Made by a program: the position numbers and the translations under genes. From Naumovozyma dairenensis CBS 421 (taxonomy: Eukaryota; Ascomycota; Saccharomycetes; Saccharomycetales; Saccharomycetaceae), in contig NC_016488.1 of the NCBI RefSeq assembly GCF_000227115.2, positions 124,001 to 188,000 of the forward strand: a stretch of 64,000 bases of DNA. Reading direction: 5' to 3'. This document shows, one piece after another, positions 1 to 10,705 of the stretch; within the stretch, counting starts at the first letter, position 1; each line of letters opens with the position of its first letter. The notes under the pieces were generated by a model that had not been told where the DNA came from, did not search any database, and saw nothing but the letters and a program-made list of their open reading frames with translations.

Positions 1-1109
1 TTTATGCAAAGTTTATCTTCTGGAAGCTTAAAGTTGAAAAAAATTCAAGAAAAGGCTGTATTTAAGGACATTTCTTGGGAATAAAGAAAATCGCCGATGG
101 AGAAAACCTTCAAATCGAGACAAACCCTTACATTACATTGATTAGGACGACATTTTGTTTGAAATTCGAAGAGACGTTACGACAAATGGTTATTTTTTTT
201 GCCTCTTTTTGCCAAACAAAAGCAGACAATTTTTATCTGTCAAAAACTTTACAGATGGAAAAAATTGTTGCAAGTTTTGCTTGGCGTGCGGCTTTTGTGT
301 TCTGTCAATTTGAAGGAAAGTGTCAACGATTTTTTTTGGTGCGGCTTTCGGTTATCCCCGCACATTACGGTCTCGCGTACGTAGTGTTCTCTGTTTTTCT
401 CAGACGCTTCTTCTGTTTCCATTTTGACGGTGGGTCAAAAAAATGGAATGAAATATTTGTCCCTTTTCTGAAGCCGACGATGCGAAAGCAATAATTTGTC
501 CACAACGCCAAGCAAGAAGAACATAAACAAACACGTAAACGGGACGCGTTTTTTTTTAAACAAGATAAATATACCTGGATTATATATAAGTTTCTGCAGA
601 TATTTTTAGGGTATGTTTCAAAGTTCTATCATGTTTGTTTGATTAACCGGAAGTGGCGCAAACACCCCAAGTACATGCCGTTCGCTGCTAAAAGTTAGCA
701 TTTTTACCTGTACTAAGAGTTATGTAAGTATCTAATATCTTTATTGAACTAAGGAATTCAACTATTTGTGGGATCATTTGACTTCAAATCTAGCTAGTTC
801 TGTTAGAAGAGAAGTGTACAAACTAAGAAGGTAAATAATGATCTCACTGGTGGGAAAGGGTGGGTACGCAGAAGGGATAGTGACTGGGTGAAAGGGGAAG
901 ACTTTCTTATACGAAGTTGTTATTTTCAATTGAGCCAAGGATCGGAAAAGTTAGCCGAAGATATCTCAAAAGAGTGTATTAACTTCTCATATGACTAGGC
1001 ATTTTTCGTACATGCTGTGTGTGTCACAAATAATCCCTTAGGAAACATTTTATGACGCATTTGTATCACTTTACACGAGGCGGTTTTTCGAGATTTTGAA
1101 ATTTTGAAG
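1..1109. other. Gene-free left edge / PRE7 upstream region
   Basis: No supportable gene. Open frames here lack an ATG start or fall in T-rich low-complexity sequence (about 180-560). In S. cerevisiae FUI1 lies upstream of PRE7; nothing like a permease is visible here. Confidence 0.6.
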
Positions 1110-1118
1110 GGTGGCAAA
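1110..1118 (+). promoter_or_regulatory. PACE element (Rpn4 site) of PRE7
   Basis: GGTGGCAAA, an exact match to the proteasome-associated control element bound by Rpn4 in yeasts, lies about 134 bases upstream of the PRE7 ATG in the sense orientation. The motif is seen directly; Rpn4 control is inferred from the family of proteasome promoters. Confidence 0.8.
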
Positions 1119-1251
1119 ATACGTATGTAGTAGAAATGTTTATACTGCAGATATTAAGGCTTTTACAAGTAAGGACAAAGAGAGTTAATGACTGGATATC
1201 AATTCAAGGTATACCAAGCAACTAACCAGACGATAAACATAAACAATAAAT

Positions 1252-1977
1252 ATGACGACGATTTCATCTGAATACTCATCAGAAGTGAATTCCACACCAA
1301 TTGAACATGCATTCAATCCATACACAGATAATGGTGGTACCATTTTAGGTATTGCCGGTGAAGATTTTGCCATCCTAGCAGGAGATACTAGACACACGAC
1401 AGATTATTCTATTAATTCTCGTTATGAACCTAAAGTGTTTGATTGTGGTGATAATATTGTAATATCAGCAAATGGATTTGCTGCAGATGGTGAAGCATTA
1501 GTGAAAAGGTTTAAGAATAGTTTGAAATGGTATCATTTTGATCATAATGATAAGAAACTATCAATGAAATCAGCTGCAAGAAATATTCAACATCTCTTAT
1601 ATGGGAAAAGATTTTTCCCTTATTATGTTCATACTATTATTGCTGGATTAGATGAAAATGGTAAAGGAGCTGTATATTCATTTGATCCTGTTGGATCATA
1701 CGAGAGAGAACAATGTAGAGCTGGTGGTGCTGCTGCATCTTTAATTATGCCCTTCCTTGATAATCAAGTAAATTTTAAAAATCAATTTGAACCTGGTACT
1801 GATGGTAAAGTTAAGAAACCTTTGAAATATTTAAGTATTGATGAAGTTATTAAATTAGTTAGAGATTCATTTACATCTGCGACAGAAAGACATATCCATG
1901 TTGGTGATGGTCTTGAAATTTTAATCGTCACTAAAGATGGTGTAAGGAAAGAATTTTACGAACTAAAGAGAGATTAA
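1252..1977 (+). CDS. PRE7: 20S proteasome subunit beta-6
   Basis: 241 residues, the length of S. cerevisiae Pre7 (YBL041W). It is a non-catalytic beta subunit of the 20S core particle. A short acidic/Ser-rich N-terminal propeptide-like segment (residues 1-20) precedes the Ntn-hydrolase fold, visible as GGTILGIAGEDFAILAGDTR and later GAGGAAAS-like and HIHVGDGLEI segments. The threonine nucleophile of active beta subunits is not expected in this subunit. The ATG follows an A-rich leader (ACAATAAATATG). A PACE box lies upstream. The next gene, ERD2, is convergent, as in S. cerevisiae. Confidence 0.97.
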   Translation: MTTISSEYSSEVNSTPIEHAFNPYTDNGGTILGIAGEDFAILAGDTRHTTDYSINSRYEPKVFDCGDNIVISANGFAADGEALVKRFKNSLKWYHFDHNDKKLSMKSAARNIQHLLYGKRFFPYYVHTIIAGLDENGKGAVYSFDPVGSYEREQCRAGGAAASLIMPFLDNQVNFKNQFEPGTDGKVKKPLKYLSIDEVIKLVRDSFTSATERHIHVGDGLEILIVTKDGVRKEFYELKRD

Positions 1978-2363
1978 TATATCTATGGGGTATGTATGTT
2001 CTATATATACATATATATTATACAAAAAATTAAACGTATTACATTGACATGGGCAACTGTTTATCTATATAATAAAATATACTTACATAAGAGTGTACAG
2101 GTAGCGTTAGGTATATTATATTCAAAAGAATGATTTTGTAAATTGACTAGGTCTACATAATTATTATTTCAATACACTTTTTTATTCATACTATTCTTTT
2201 TACTTAATTATATATTTTAAAATGTAAGAAATCGTTACCATATTGTTGGCGATTCCATATTTAATGGAAGATGTAATGTATCCCATGTTGTTTTTTTACC
2301 AAAGTATTCACTTTATTTCATAGGAACTATCTACGATTCATTTGGTCCAGTGGATCTATCAGT
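1978..2363. other. Convergent intergenic region PRE7/ERD2
   Basis: AT-rich 3' regions of two convergent genes, with TA-rich runs suited to yeast 3'-end formation (for example about 2004-2035). No gene seen. Confidence 0.6.
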
Positions 2364-3180
2364 CTATTGAGGCAATTGTAAATTAGAGCCCTTAATAACT
2401 TTCTTATAATAAATGTAAAAGAAATCAGAATAAATCAAAGTTTGTACAATCCCCGAGATAACAGCCAATTTATCCACTTTCCCCTCCACAAAATACCTCC
2501 AAATCCAATTAGGAATATATAAAGTCCTATAGATACCCAATGCGAAGATATAATGGATGGTTAAACTTTTCGATTTCCCACTTTTAGAAAGCATGAATAA
2601 TTGTGGTAAGATTGCCACACTTTCTAACCAGATGGAGAAACTCCATAAGATTTCGAAGAATGAGAATTTATAATTGAAAAGTAATGCCATGATTAAAGAA
2701 CCACCTAGTAAGTATTGAACTTTGAATGTGTCAGCCATTATCATTTCTCTGTAAGCGATTGGTTGGATTGCTTTGGAACGTTGTAATAAGATGACGATAT
2801 AAAGGGATGATCCTATGAAGAACAACTTCATTAATGAATTGTAAATGGAGATGTGTTGGAAAGTTAGGAGATCTAAGTAACGCGTGAAGAAGATTATGAC
2901 ATATAGTGCTTGAGTCTTGAATGAGATACCATCGATGGAATCTGTTGCCTTAATGGTGCGAATTAAGATTAATATACTTGCCAGATGTGAAAGATCACCT
3001 GTATATAGCGAAAGGAAGATTGAATTTTTTGTCACTTCTTGTTAGTATAAGCTATTCGTGTATTTATGAATTGAAGCGTCTAGAGTTCAGGCAATTTATG
3101 TATCGATGAAAAGGACACATAACAAGATAAGAAACGTTAAATTGCAGGATGGACATACCTAATATTCTGAATAAATTCAT
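2364..3180 (-). CDS. ERD2: HDEL receptor Erd2, two exons
   Basis: Seven-helix Golgi/ER receptor that retrieves HDEL proteins to the ER. The coding sequence is complement(join(2364..2998, 3159..3180)), 218 residues against 219 in S. cerevisiae. Exon 1 is 22 nt (encoding MNLFRIL plus one base) and joins exon 2 in phase to give MNLFRILGDLSHLASILILI, colinear with yeast Erd2. Receptor signatures are visible: GISFKTQALY, TRYLDLLTF, SVAILPQLFMLSKSGKSKSLT and IPNWIWRYF. The uninterrupted frame reading into the intron (to about 3035) begins only at a GTG and is not the true N-terminus. Same position and orientation as YBL040C beside PRE7 and URA7. Confidence 0.95.
2999..3158 (-). other. Spliceosomal intron of ERD2
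   Basis: 160-nt intron on the minus strand: 5' site GTATGT (complement of 3153-3158), exact branch point TACTAAC (complement of 3041-3047), 3' site TACAG ending at 2999. Exon 1 length (22 nt) and phase match my memory of the S. cerevisiae ERD2 intron, so this is a conserved intron position. Confidence 0.93.
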
Positions 3181-4170
3181 ATTTACTTTCCTTTAGAGCT
3201 TGTGCTATATGCGAGCAACAACGAATATTAATAGTATAATCTTGTATGATTGTATAATTGGTATTTTTATATTCTGATACTTTACGTATGTTTGCAGACA
3301 AATCCTCCGAGTTACATTTTACAGAAGTTTCAGCCAGCACTGAAGTTTACAAGTATCTATGTCTGTATGTTCCTTTAATTTACATGTTACCCTCGATGTA
3401 CAAGGCGGATACCTCATTTTGTACTATACTTTGATATTAATTGCAGTAAGTACAAGTTTTGGAAGTACTTGACCTTTAAAAGGAACAAAATAAAGTTAAA
3501 TAGAATCGTTGAAGGTCTGAATGTCCTGTCTTTATAATATATATATATATATTAATTGATATGTTGCTGTAAATATGGTATTCCTGTAGTAGGTGCCTCA
3601 TCTAGGTTTATCACTCCTTGGAATTGGCAGTTACGGTTACTGCAGTATTGTTTCCGCAATAAATGGCCCACCAACCTTGCTTACGATACTAAAATAATAC
3701 GTTTTAGTTCTGATATCGGAGCCATTTTTGGCAATTATACTATCATCTTTCTTTGCAATCATCAAAACTTTTCAATCATTCTGTTGGGAACGTTATAATA
3801 TTACGTAATTGTGTCATCCATCAATGTCAAGGAACCCTTTGCATATGCGGCTGGACAGAAGAGCTGGTACGTACTCCGTTGGGCTGTCTAAACATAATAC
3901 ACCATAATAAAGAACTATTCTCTATTCACTAGTTGTGTCTTCATCCCTAGCTATCCATAGTGCGTAAAGGAATGTTATTTTTGTATGAATCCTCATTAAG
4001 GAGAACGGTCTTGGAAGCTCCGTGACTCCAAGATATCTGATCTAGTTTATATCTATATATATAGTTGTGTCTGAATATGTAAGGATATGATCAGCAGCAA
4101 TATTCTTCTAGTATAGATCTTGAAGGTTGGAAGATGCAAACAAGTTAGCAATAACGTTCTATTCAGAAAA
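3181..4170. other. Divergent intergenic region ERD2 / small ORF
   Basis: About 1 kb with no convincing gene. It holds a TA dinucleotide run near 3537-3552 and an ORF at 3556-3798 without homology that I recognise. It probably carries the promoters of the two flanking divergent genes. Confidence 0.55.
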
Positions 4171-4368
4171 ATGTCTTTATTTGGAAACAGGTCACTATTT
4201 AGCTTCATTCAAAGAGTTTCACGTAATCCAACTACTGCAGCCATGTGGCTCTTCAGTGGATTCGTTGTTTCAAGTGCATCGTATATGTTATTCTATTTAC
4301 CAAGTATTACACCAAATATAGGTGAAGATCAGGATGAAGAATTACAAGAATTGATTGAGATCGAATAA
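4171..4368 (+). CDS. Small single-span membrane protein (YBL039W-B position)
   Basis: 65 residues starting at an ATG in excellent yeast context (AAAAATGTCT). The frame is open further upstream but only from a TTG at 4120, so 4171 is the better start. Residues about 21-45 form one hydrophobic span (TTAAMWLFSGFVVSSASYML) preceded by basic residues and followed by an acidic tail ending IGEDQDEELQELIEIE. The basic N-terminus, one span and acidic C-terminus would suit an inner mitochondrial or ER membrane protein. It sits between ERD2 and URA7, where S. cerevisiae has the small ORF YBL039W-B; orthology is inferred from position and size only. Function unknown. Confidence 0.7.
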   Translation: MSLFGNRSLFSFIQRVSRNPTTAAMWLFSGFVVSSASYMLFYLPSITPNIGEDQDEELQELIEIE

Positions 4369-4382
4369 AATATGTTTTGAAT

Positions 4383-4481
4383 CATTTTTTATTTATTTTT
4401 CGTCACCTTCTTATTCCCCTTTTAAATTGAGTTTAATTCTCGATTTATGAAGGTAAGGTGATGAAAAATAAATAAAAAATG
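4383..4481. repeat. 27-bp near-perfect inverted repeat with 45-nt loop
   Basis: The left arm (4383-4409) and right arm (4455-4481) are reverse complements at 26 of 27 positions; the single mismatch would be a G-U pair in RNA. It starts 15 bases after the small ORF's stop codon, in the convergent region facing URA7. It could be a 3'-UTR hairpin or a relic of a short inverted-repeat element. Confidence 0.85.
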
Positions 4482-4938
4482 GAAAAATATTACTGCATCA
4501 ATATTTTTTTCCCATTTACTACTACTTTTTAAAACGACATAAAACATTTAAATATTCGGCTACATAGATTTCCTCTGCACTTTTTATATTCTTTTATATA
4601 ATATATATAATCAATTAATTCAAGATTATATGAATCATTTTTCTTTTTTTGTAAGTGAAGAAAAGAAGTGGAAGGAAAACGATAGATGACTTTTTTCTAT
4701 CGACTCTTAATGCATTTTTTTTTGTTCTGTTATTCTTTTATATAGTTTATGTAATTGGATTTTTAAAAAAAGAATAATAGATACATAAAATAAACTACTA
4801 TACACAATATCTAAATATATGAAAAAAAAATCAACATATATGAAAATATTTCCCCTTTTTAATGTTTGTTATGGTTATTATTATTTCTTAAAATCAGATA
4901 TAGACAATTTTCTTTTTTAACCTTCTCTTGGAGTTTCT
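4482..4938. other. URA7 3' region
   Basis: Very AT-rich, with several homopolymer T and A runs and TA-rich efficiency-element-like stretches. No gene seen. Confidence 0.55.
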
Positions 4939-6678
4939 CTAAAAATCAAGTTTACCATCAGATGATGGAAGTTCATATTCACCATCAATAACTTGTTGTA
5001 AGATACCAGCAGATGCAGCGACCAAACCTAGGAAAGGTCTTGATGGTTCTAAGACCTTGGATGTATATTCAGGATGATATTGAGTGGCAACGAAATATGG
5101 ATGATTTTTCAATTCTAAAATTTCACAACGTTTACCAGTTTCATCTTTACCAACAAACATTAATCCATGTTCCTCTAACGCGTCAACGATATCTGGATTA
5201 ATTTCATAACGATGACGATGTCTTTCTAGAACAGATGGTTGATTACCATACAATTGTTTAATTTGAGACCATTCAGTTTCATCTTGGAAATATGTTGGTC
5301 TTAAACCTAATCTCATATTACCACCCATTGTAGTTTTATCAATTTCAGGCATATAAATGACAATTTGATTCTTTTCATCTAAATCTTCCAAAAATTCAGT
5401 TGAACTAGCACCTTTCAAATTAAGAACATCACGAGCAAATTCAATGGTAGCAATTTGTAAACCTAAACAAACACCTAAAAATGGTATATGGTTTTCACGA
5501 GCCCATCTTGACGCTAACATCATACCTTCAGTACCTCTTGTACCAAATCCACCTGGCACTAAGATACCATCAGCAGTACTAACTTTCTTCCAAGCTTCAT
5601 GGAATTTAGCTTTATCAATTTCTTGTGCTTCAGGTTCTAAATCTGTAGCTTCAACCCATTTAATATCTAATATACGACGACACTTCATGGATGAATGTTC
5701 TAATGCTTTAATGACAGATAAATATGAATCTTTCAAATTAGTATATTTACCAACTAGGGCAATTTTAACAGTTTCCATAGAGGCATCAAAATTCCCAGTC
5801 ATAGATTTCCATTTCTTTAATAATTCTTCACCCTTTTGTTTATCTTCTGATGTCAATGGGATATCATTTAATTGTAATCTATTATGTAAATAATCAATCA
5901 TTTTTTGCTCTAATAATAATAATGGGACATGATAAGTGGAATTAACATCATGAACATTAACAACTTGTTCTGGACCGACATGACAAAACATGGCAATCTT
6001 ATCAATGACAGATTTTTCTAATTGTTCAGAACATCTACAAGCAATCATATCTGGAATCAAACCTAATGATCTTAAATCTTTAATAGCAGCTTGAGTTGGT
6101 TTAGTCTTTTGTTCACCATGAATGACAGGAACTAAAGAAACATGAATCAATGCGAAATTTTCCTTACCGACTCTAAATTGAAATTGTCTTAAAGCTTCCA
6201 CAAATGGTGCACTTTCAATATCACCCACTGTACCACCTAATTCAATGATACATACGTCTGGTTCCAATCCACTGTTATCCACTGGGATACGAGATACACG
6301 TTCAATCCAATCTTGAATGGCATTAGTTAAATGAGGAACAATTTGTACAGTCTTACCCAAATAATCACCCTTTCTTTCTTTAGCAATGACATGAGAATAA
6401 ATTTTCCCCGTAGTAATGTTATGATCTTTAGTTAAAGTGACACCAAGGTAACGTTCATAATTACCTAAATCCAAATCAGTTTCACCACCATCATCAAGGA
6501 CGAAACATTCACCATGTTCCAAGGGAGACATGGTACCTGCATCGATGTTCATGTAAGGATCAATCTTGATGGAGGTTACTTTTAAACCTTGAGTTTTTAA
6601 TAACATACCGGTGGATGAGGCAAGGACACCTTTACCGATACCTGAGATAACACCACCAGAGACGACGACGTATTTCAT
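4939..6678 (-). CDS. URA7: CTP synthase
   Basis: 579 residues, the same length as S. cerevisiae Ura7. It converts UTP, ATP and glutamine to CTP in the cytosol, in tetramers that can polymerise into filaments. The N-terminal synthetase domain (about 1-290) starts [17 protein letters not shown], a P-loop-like ATP site, and contains the conserved [14 protein letters not shown]. The C-terminal class I glutaminase domain (about 303-560) has the oxyanion strand PGGFGTRG, nucleophile Cys404 in GVCLGLQ, and His535/Glu537 in HPEY. All catalytic residues are present. The post-WGD sister URA8 is very similar, but adjacency to ERD2 and PRE7 supports URA7. Confidence 0.95.
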   Translation of the reverse strand: MKYVVVSGGVISGIGKGVLASSTGMLLKTQGLKVTSIKIDPYMNIDAGTMSPLEHGECFVLDDGGETDLDLGNYERYLGVTLTKDHNITTGKIYSHVIAKERKGDYLGKTVQIVPHLTNAIQDWIERVSRIPVDNSGLEPDVCIIELGGTVGDIESAPFVEALRQFQFRVGKENFALIHVSLVPVIHGEQKTKPTQAAIKDLRSLGLIPDMIACRCSEQLEKSVIDKIAMFCHVGPEQVVNVHDVNSTYHVPLLLLEQKMIDYLHNRLQLNDIPLTSEDKQKGEELLKKWKSMTGNFDASMETVKIALVGKYTNLKDSYLSVIKALEHSSMKCRRILDIKWVEATDLEPEAQEIDKAKFHEAWKKVSTADGILVPGGFGTRGTEGMMLASRWARENHIPFLGVCLGLQIATIEFARDVLNLKGASSTEFLEDLDEKNQIVIYMPEIDKTTMGGNMRLGLRPTYFQDETEWSQIKQLYGNQPSVLERHRHRYEINPDIVDALEEHGLMFVGKDETGKRCEILELKNHPYFVATQYHPEYTSKVLEPSRPFLGLVAASAGILQQVIDGEYELPSSDGKLDF

Positions 6679-6978
6679 ATTTTGTAGTTTATTAAGTTGT
6701 TTGCTTGGGGTTTAATGTTAATGTTAATGTTAACCTTTTATTACTAGATTGATATGATTTTTGATATTTCCACCGGTATGGTTAGTGAATAAGTATCTAA
6801 TACAACCTGTATGACAGTTTTTAGAATTGCTGTATGTATTTGAAGTAAAAAAGTGTTTGTAAAATAAACTTAAAAGAAATAAATACCAATAAGAAATTAT
6901 AAAAAAGTACCTTTTAATGTAATTACAGATATGATAATCATATTCAAGTCTAGATAAAGGATGTATAATGAATGACTG

Positions 6979-7009
<31 letters not shown>

Positions 7010-7161
7010 GCTGTTCGTTAGATTGACAAATTGACAGTGAATACTTCTTTATTTTTTTGTTGCGATGAGCTACTTTTTTTTTTTTTTTTTTCTAGAATTT
7101 TTTTTTCTCGAAATTTTTTTCAATTTCAAAAAAGTATCCGCGGAATGCCCTACGGGTATTG
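6679..7161. other. Intergenic region with AAGC microsatellite
   Basis: URA7 upstream region and MCM16 3' region. It contains a GCAA tetranucleotide tract at about 6979-7009 and long T runs at 7074-7125. ORFs here are low-complexity shadows. Confidence 0.6.
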
Positions 7162-7917
7162 TCACTGGGTACGGCGGTATCCAGTAGTTACTTTTAACGC
7201 CATTAATAATTCATCCATCACCAAGTTTTCCCTTCCCAATTGTACATCTTGTTCATCATCATCATCATCATCATCATCTTCACCTCCATCTTTGTCTTCG
7301 TTCCCATAAGAGTCTTTGTCTTGTTCTTGCTTGTCTTTCGCAAGCGTCTGACGTGTTTCAGCGACAGACACCAATTTACTCTTTAATTGATGAAATCGTC
7401 GTCTTTCAAGATAAAGTTTTTGTAACATTTCATCCTGTTTTGTTAACAATTCATTCAATTGGAAGTCTTGATGGAAATTCACATCCATCATATCTCGAAG
7501 TCTTTTGGCCAAGATGTTCTCTATAGACTTATTATTTTGTTCGTTGATGTCATTCACCATCTTAGCATCATTTAGAACAGCCGTATTAATAATGCCACCT
7601 GCGGACTCTTCAGTATCCTCACGATCGCCACCACTATTACTCATTGCGTTAGTTCTTTCAAATGTCTTTAAGATGGCTGCACTCTTATCCAAACTCAACT
7701 GTAATTGTTTCCGTAATTCGAGTAAATGCGATTCCTTCTCTACCTTTTCATTCATCATGGCTACCCCACCTTCTCGCAACAGATATATTTCATCCAAAGC
7801 ACTTAGCAATTGACTATGTATTTGAACATGTTCTCTTTCCAGTCGACTTATCTCTTGTAACCCTTTTTGTTCCAATTTCTCTTCTTGCTCTCGGCGTTCT
7901 TGCAATTCCCTACTCAT
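7162..7917 (-). CDS. MCM16: Probable Mcm16 (CENP-H-like kinetochore subunit)
   Basis: 251 residues from the ATG at 7917 (one codon upstream is GTG). It is highly charged and predicted coiled coil over residues about 1-85 (heptads of Leu/Glu/Arg) and about 130-185. An acidic run of nine Asp near residue 220 is encoded by a GAT repeat. S. cerevisiae Mcm16 is a short coiled-coil subunit of the Ctf19/CCAN inner kinetochore complex with Ctf3 and Mcm22. The call rests mainly on position: the gene is divergent from THP3 exactly as YPR046W is from YPR045C. It is longer than my recollection of the S. cerevisiae protein (about 180 residues); the acidic tract explains part of this. Sequence support alone is weak. 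Confidence 0.7.
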   Translation of the reverse strand: MSRELQERREQEEKLEQKGLQEISRLEREHVQIHSQLLSALDEIYLLREGGVAMMNEKVEKESHLLELRKQLQLSLDKSAAILKTFERTNAMSNSGGDREDTEESAGGIINTAVLNDAKMVNDINEQNNKSIENILAKRLRDMMDVNFHQDFQLNELLTKQDEMLQKLYLERRRFHQLKSKLVSVAETRQTLAKDKQEQDKDSYGNEDKDGGEDDDDDDDDEQDVQLGRENLVMDELLMALKVTTGYRRTQ

Positions 7918-8226
7918 CACTTTGTTTGTTCATTCAATCATTTAGTTCCAGTTCTCCCATAGAAACAGCTCTCTCTTCTTCTGTCTCGTTACCCATGACT
8001 TCATCATATGCAACTCTAATTGCTCGTATTGCATTGTATTGTATTGTATTGTCTCTGTGTCATATTCACATTAATGTATGTAAAGTATTAGCGAAGAAAA
8101 ACCAAAGAATATAAATAAATTGAAAAATTATTTTCTATAGAAGAAACAACAACAAATATATATTAAGAAGATATAGACATAGTTATATCCTTTCATTCAC
8201 TCATTCATTCATTAACGCCTTAGATT
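7918..8226. promoter_or_regulatory. Shared divergent promoter MCM16/THP3
   Basis: 309 bases between two divergent start codons, with a GTATT pentanucleotide tract at about 8033-8051 and an A-rich THP3 leader. No specific factor site was recognised. Confidence 0.55.
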
Positions 8227-9996
8227 ATGCATCCTTCTTATAATCAAGTAACTCCATTAACTTTAGGTAAATCAAATAGAGCCAAACTTAATAGTGGATC
8301 CCTGACCAACGCAAACTCAAAGACTAATATGACCGACACAATCATACAGAAAAGCAATATTATGTATAATAACTCAACATTACCTTCTCCTCCTCCACCT
8401 CCAACAATGTCATTACCTTTACCAACACATTCAGGTACAATAATTCCACAATCACGACCATCTTCAACTATGTATAACCCATTACTTACATCGTCATCTA
8501 CACCATATATACAAGAAAGTAGTCGCAATAATAGTCCAACAAATATTTCTTTCCAATCACAACCACTACCACCTCCACCACCTCCTCCTTCTTCTGTTGA
8601 TCCACCATCAGAATCTTTCCGATTTAAGAAACCCGTAAATGATAGTTCTATTAACATTACTCAGTTCAATCCTCTCTTGACTAACACTAATCCACTTATT
8701 CCTACTTTCGTCACCTATCCTACTTCTAAACCTCAACAACCACAACAGAAATTTAAACAGAACAATAAAAAAAATAAAGCTAATACCAAAAAGCAAAAAC
8801 TTAACAACAATAATACTAACAAAAAACAACAACAACAGCAGCAAGTGCAGCAAACGAACATTAGCAGCAAATATAACTTTTTTACAAATACAGCTGAAGA
8901 TGCCGATGATGATGAACAAGAAAGAAGAAGGAAAAGGGCTGAAAGATTCAATACAACGCCTTCTTCTATCATAATGCCAAACAATTCATCATCATCATTA
9001 TCATCATCTTTAGTATCTATGAAATCGGCAACATCATTATCATCGGGGGCATTAAATACAGCAAATAACCCCGATGATGCTGATGAAGATTTCGCAAACT
9101 TAAATGCAAGAAGTACTAAATCTCACAAATACGATAAAGATAAATTAATCGTTGGACGTTGTCAAAATTTAGAAAAATCTTATTTAAGATTAACATCTGA
9201 ACCTAATCCTGACTTAGTTCGTCCTTTATCCATCTTAAAGGAAACGTATAAATTATTAATGGATAAATACACGAAAAAAACTGTAAATTACACATACCTT
9301 TGTGATCAATTGAAATCAATGAGACAAGATTTAAGAGTTCAAAATATTGAAAATAAATTCACTATACAAGTCTATGAGTTCCATTCACGATTAGCACTAG
9401 TAAATGATGACTTGGGTGAGTTTAATCAATGTCAAAGTAGATTATTATATTTATTTGATCTTTTGAAACCCACATTAAAATCAATTCCAGCCATAGAGGA
9501 ATTCTTAAGCTATCAAATTTTATATTATCTCTTGACTGAGGATAATTCATCCATCATAGATTTGAAATTGAAACTTATTCGAGAAAATCCAAAATTTTTA
9601 CAACATGATTTAATTCAAAAGGCATTCTATATGTTCCATTTAAGATTAACAAATAATTATAGAGAATTTTTCAAATGTTATTCCAAAAAGATGAATGGTC
9701 ATGGGAAAAATTTAATTAATGCATTCATTGAAAAGGAACGATTGAAAACTTTATCAATTATTTGTAAAAGTTATAATCAAATTAACTTGGATTTCTTAAT
9801 GGATCAATTTCAATTTAATCATGAGGTAAATATTTTGGACTTTTTGAAGAAAAATAACTTAAATCAATTTATCATTACGAAACATAACTCGGTGAAACAT
9901 TGCGATTATAAAGTCTTGGATACTAAAAATTGTAGATCATTAGTTTGGCAATTATATTTGAAATCGAAAAAAGTAGATATTAAGGGTCAAAAATAA
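8227..9996 (+). CDS. THP3: SAC3/GANP/PCI protein Thp3
   Basis: 589 residues. The N-terminal 290 are disordered: proline runs (residues about 56-60 and 115-122), Asn/Lys-rich and poly-Gln stretches, and serine runs. The conserved SAC3/GANP domain begins about residue 302 (DKLIVGRCQNLEKSYLRLTS) and continues through LVRPLSILKETYKLL, TIQVYEFHSRLALVNDDLGE and FNQCQSRLLYLFDL to the C-terminus (ending KSKKVDIKGQK). In S. cerevisiae Thp3 (YPR045C) works with Csn12 and Sem1 in transcription elongation and mRNA processing. It is longer than the S. cerevisiae protein because of the low-complexity N-terminus. Divergent neighbour MCM16 matches S. cerevisiae. Confidence 0.9.
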   Translation: MHPSYNQVTPLTLGKSNRAKLNSGSLTNANSKTNMTDTIIQKSNIMYNNSTLPSPPPPPTMSLPLPTHSGTIIPQSRPSSTMYNPLLTSSSTPYIQESSRNNSPTNISFQSQPLPPPPPPPSSVDPPSESFRFKKPVNDSSINITQFNPLLTNTNPLIPTFVTYPTSKPQQPQQKFKQNNKKNKANTKKQKLNNNNTNKKQQQQQQVQQTNISSKYNFFTNTAEDADDDEQERRRKRAERFNTTPSSIIMPNNSSSSLSSSLVSMKSATSLSSGALNTANNPDDADEDFANLNARSTKSHKYDKDKLIVGRCQNLEKSYLRLTSEPNPDLVRPLSILKETYKLLMDKYTKKTVNYTYLCDQLKSMRQDLRVQNIENKFTIQVYEFHSRLALVNDDLGEFNQCQSRLLYLFDLLKPTLKSIPAIEEFLSYQILYYLLTEDNSSIIDLKLKLIRENPKFLQHDLIQKAFYMFHLRLTNNYREFFKCYSKKMNGHGKNLINAFIEKERLKTLSIICKSYNQINLDFLMDQFQFNHEVNILDFLKKNNLNQFIITKHNSVKHCDYKVLDTKNCRSLVWQLYLKSKKVDIKGQK

Positions 9997-10705
9997 TCGC
10001 AAAAAAACGTAAACACCTGTATGTTCCGTTTTTTCCAGTCTCTATATATATTCTATACGTCTCATTTTTTTTTTTCTCTTCTTCTCCTATATAGTTTATA
10101 TTGTCTAGTCTACTAAATTTGACAACATCCAACATTTTTAGCCTATTTGGAATATCAAATTCACAATTCATACACTCATTGAAAGGTATAGTAGAACTCT
10201 TCTTAGCCTCTTAAATTGGAAGTCATCGATTATAGCCGTCATAGTACTATTCTTTGAAGGCCCAAAAAGCTGTGTAAATTGGACGTCACCAACATAAGTT
10301 TAACTCGTAAAAGGTTGGTTAAAGTAACTACAGTAAAAAGTCAACACCAGTCCGTGTGTTGAATTGTGTCAACTGGGATTTTAGGCCAGATAGATAACCC
10401 AGTCAACGACAAAGCTCTGATTTAAGGCTCTTTTTTGTCAGAACTCCGTAATCTTTTTTAGTATTCCAAATCCTGAATTTTTTCTGGCTGTTAAAGTAAT
10501 TTAAATAAGGTATCGTTTATTGATAGTTATTTAATAATTAGTATTACATAAAGATCAACTATATTTAATATTTATTACGTCTTTTGTATATTCGATTTGT
10601 CCATGTCCATATGCATGTTTTTGTGTTTTTCATTAAAAGTGGCATTTCACCTCATTATTATTATAGTTTTTTATTGGGAGTTTATCATTGGAAGGTTTCC
10701 CTGTG
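9997..10705. other. Convergent intergenic region
   Basis: 709 bases between the 3' ends of THP3 and the BEM1-like gene. Short ORFs only; no RNA gene recognised. Confidence 0.55.

Noticed and set aside
75..494. 139-codon ORF at the left edge
   Set aside because: Starts at TTG, not ATG, runs through T-rich low-complexity sequence and has no recognisable family.
8244..8984. Minus-strand ORFs opposite THP3 (Gly-, Leu- or Cys-rich)
   Set aside because: Antisense shadows of the poly-Pro and poly-Gln/Asn coding tracts.
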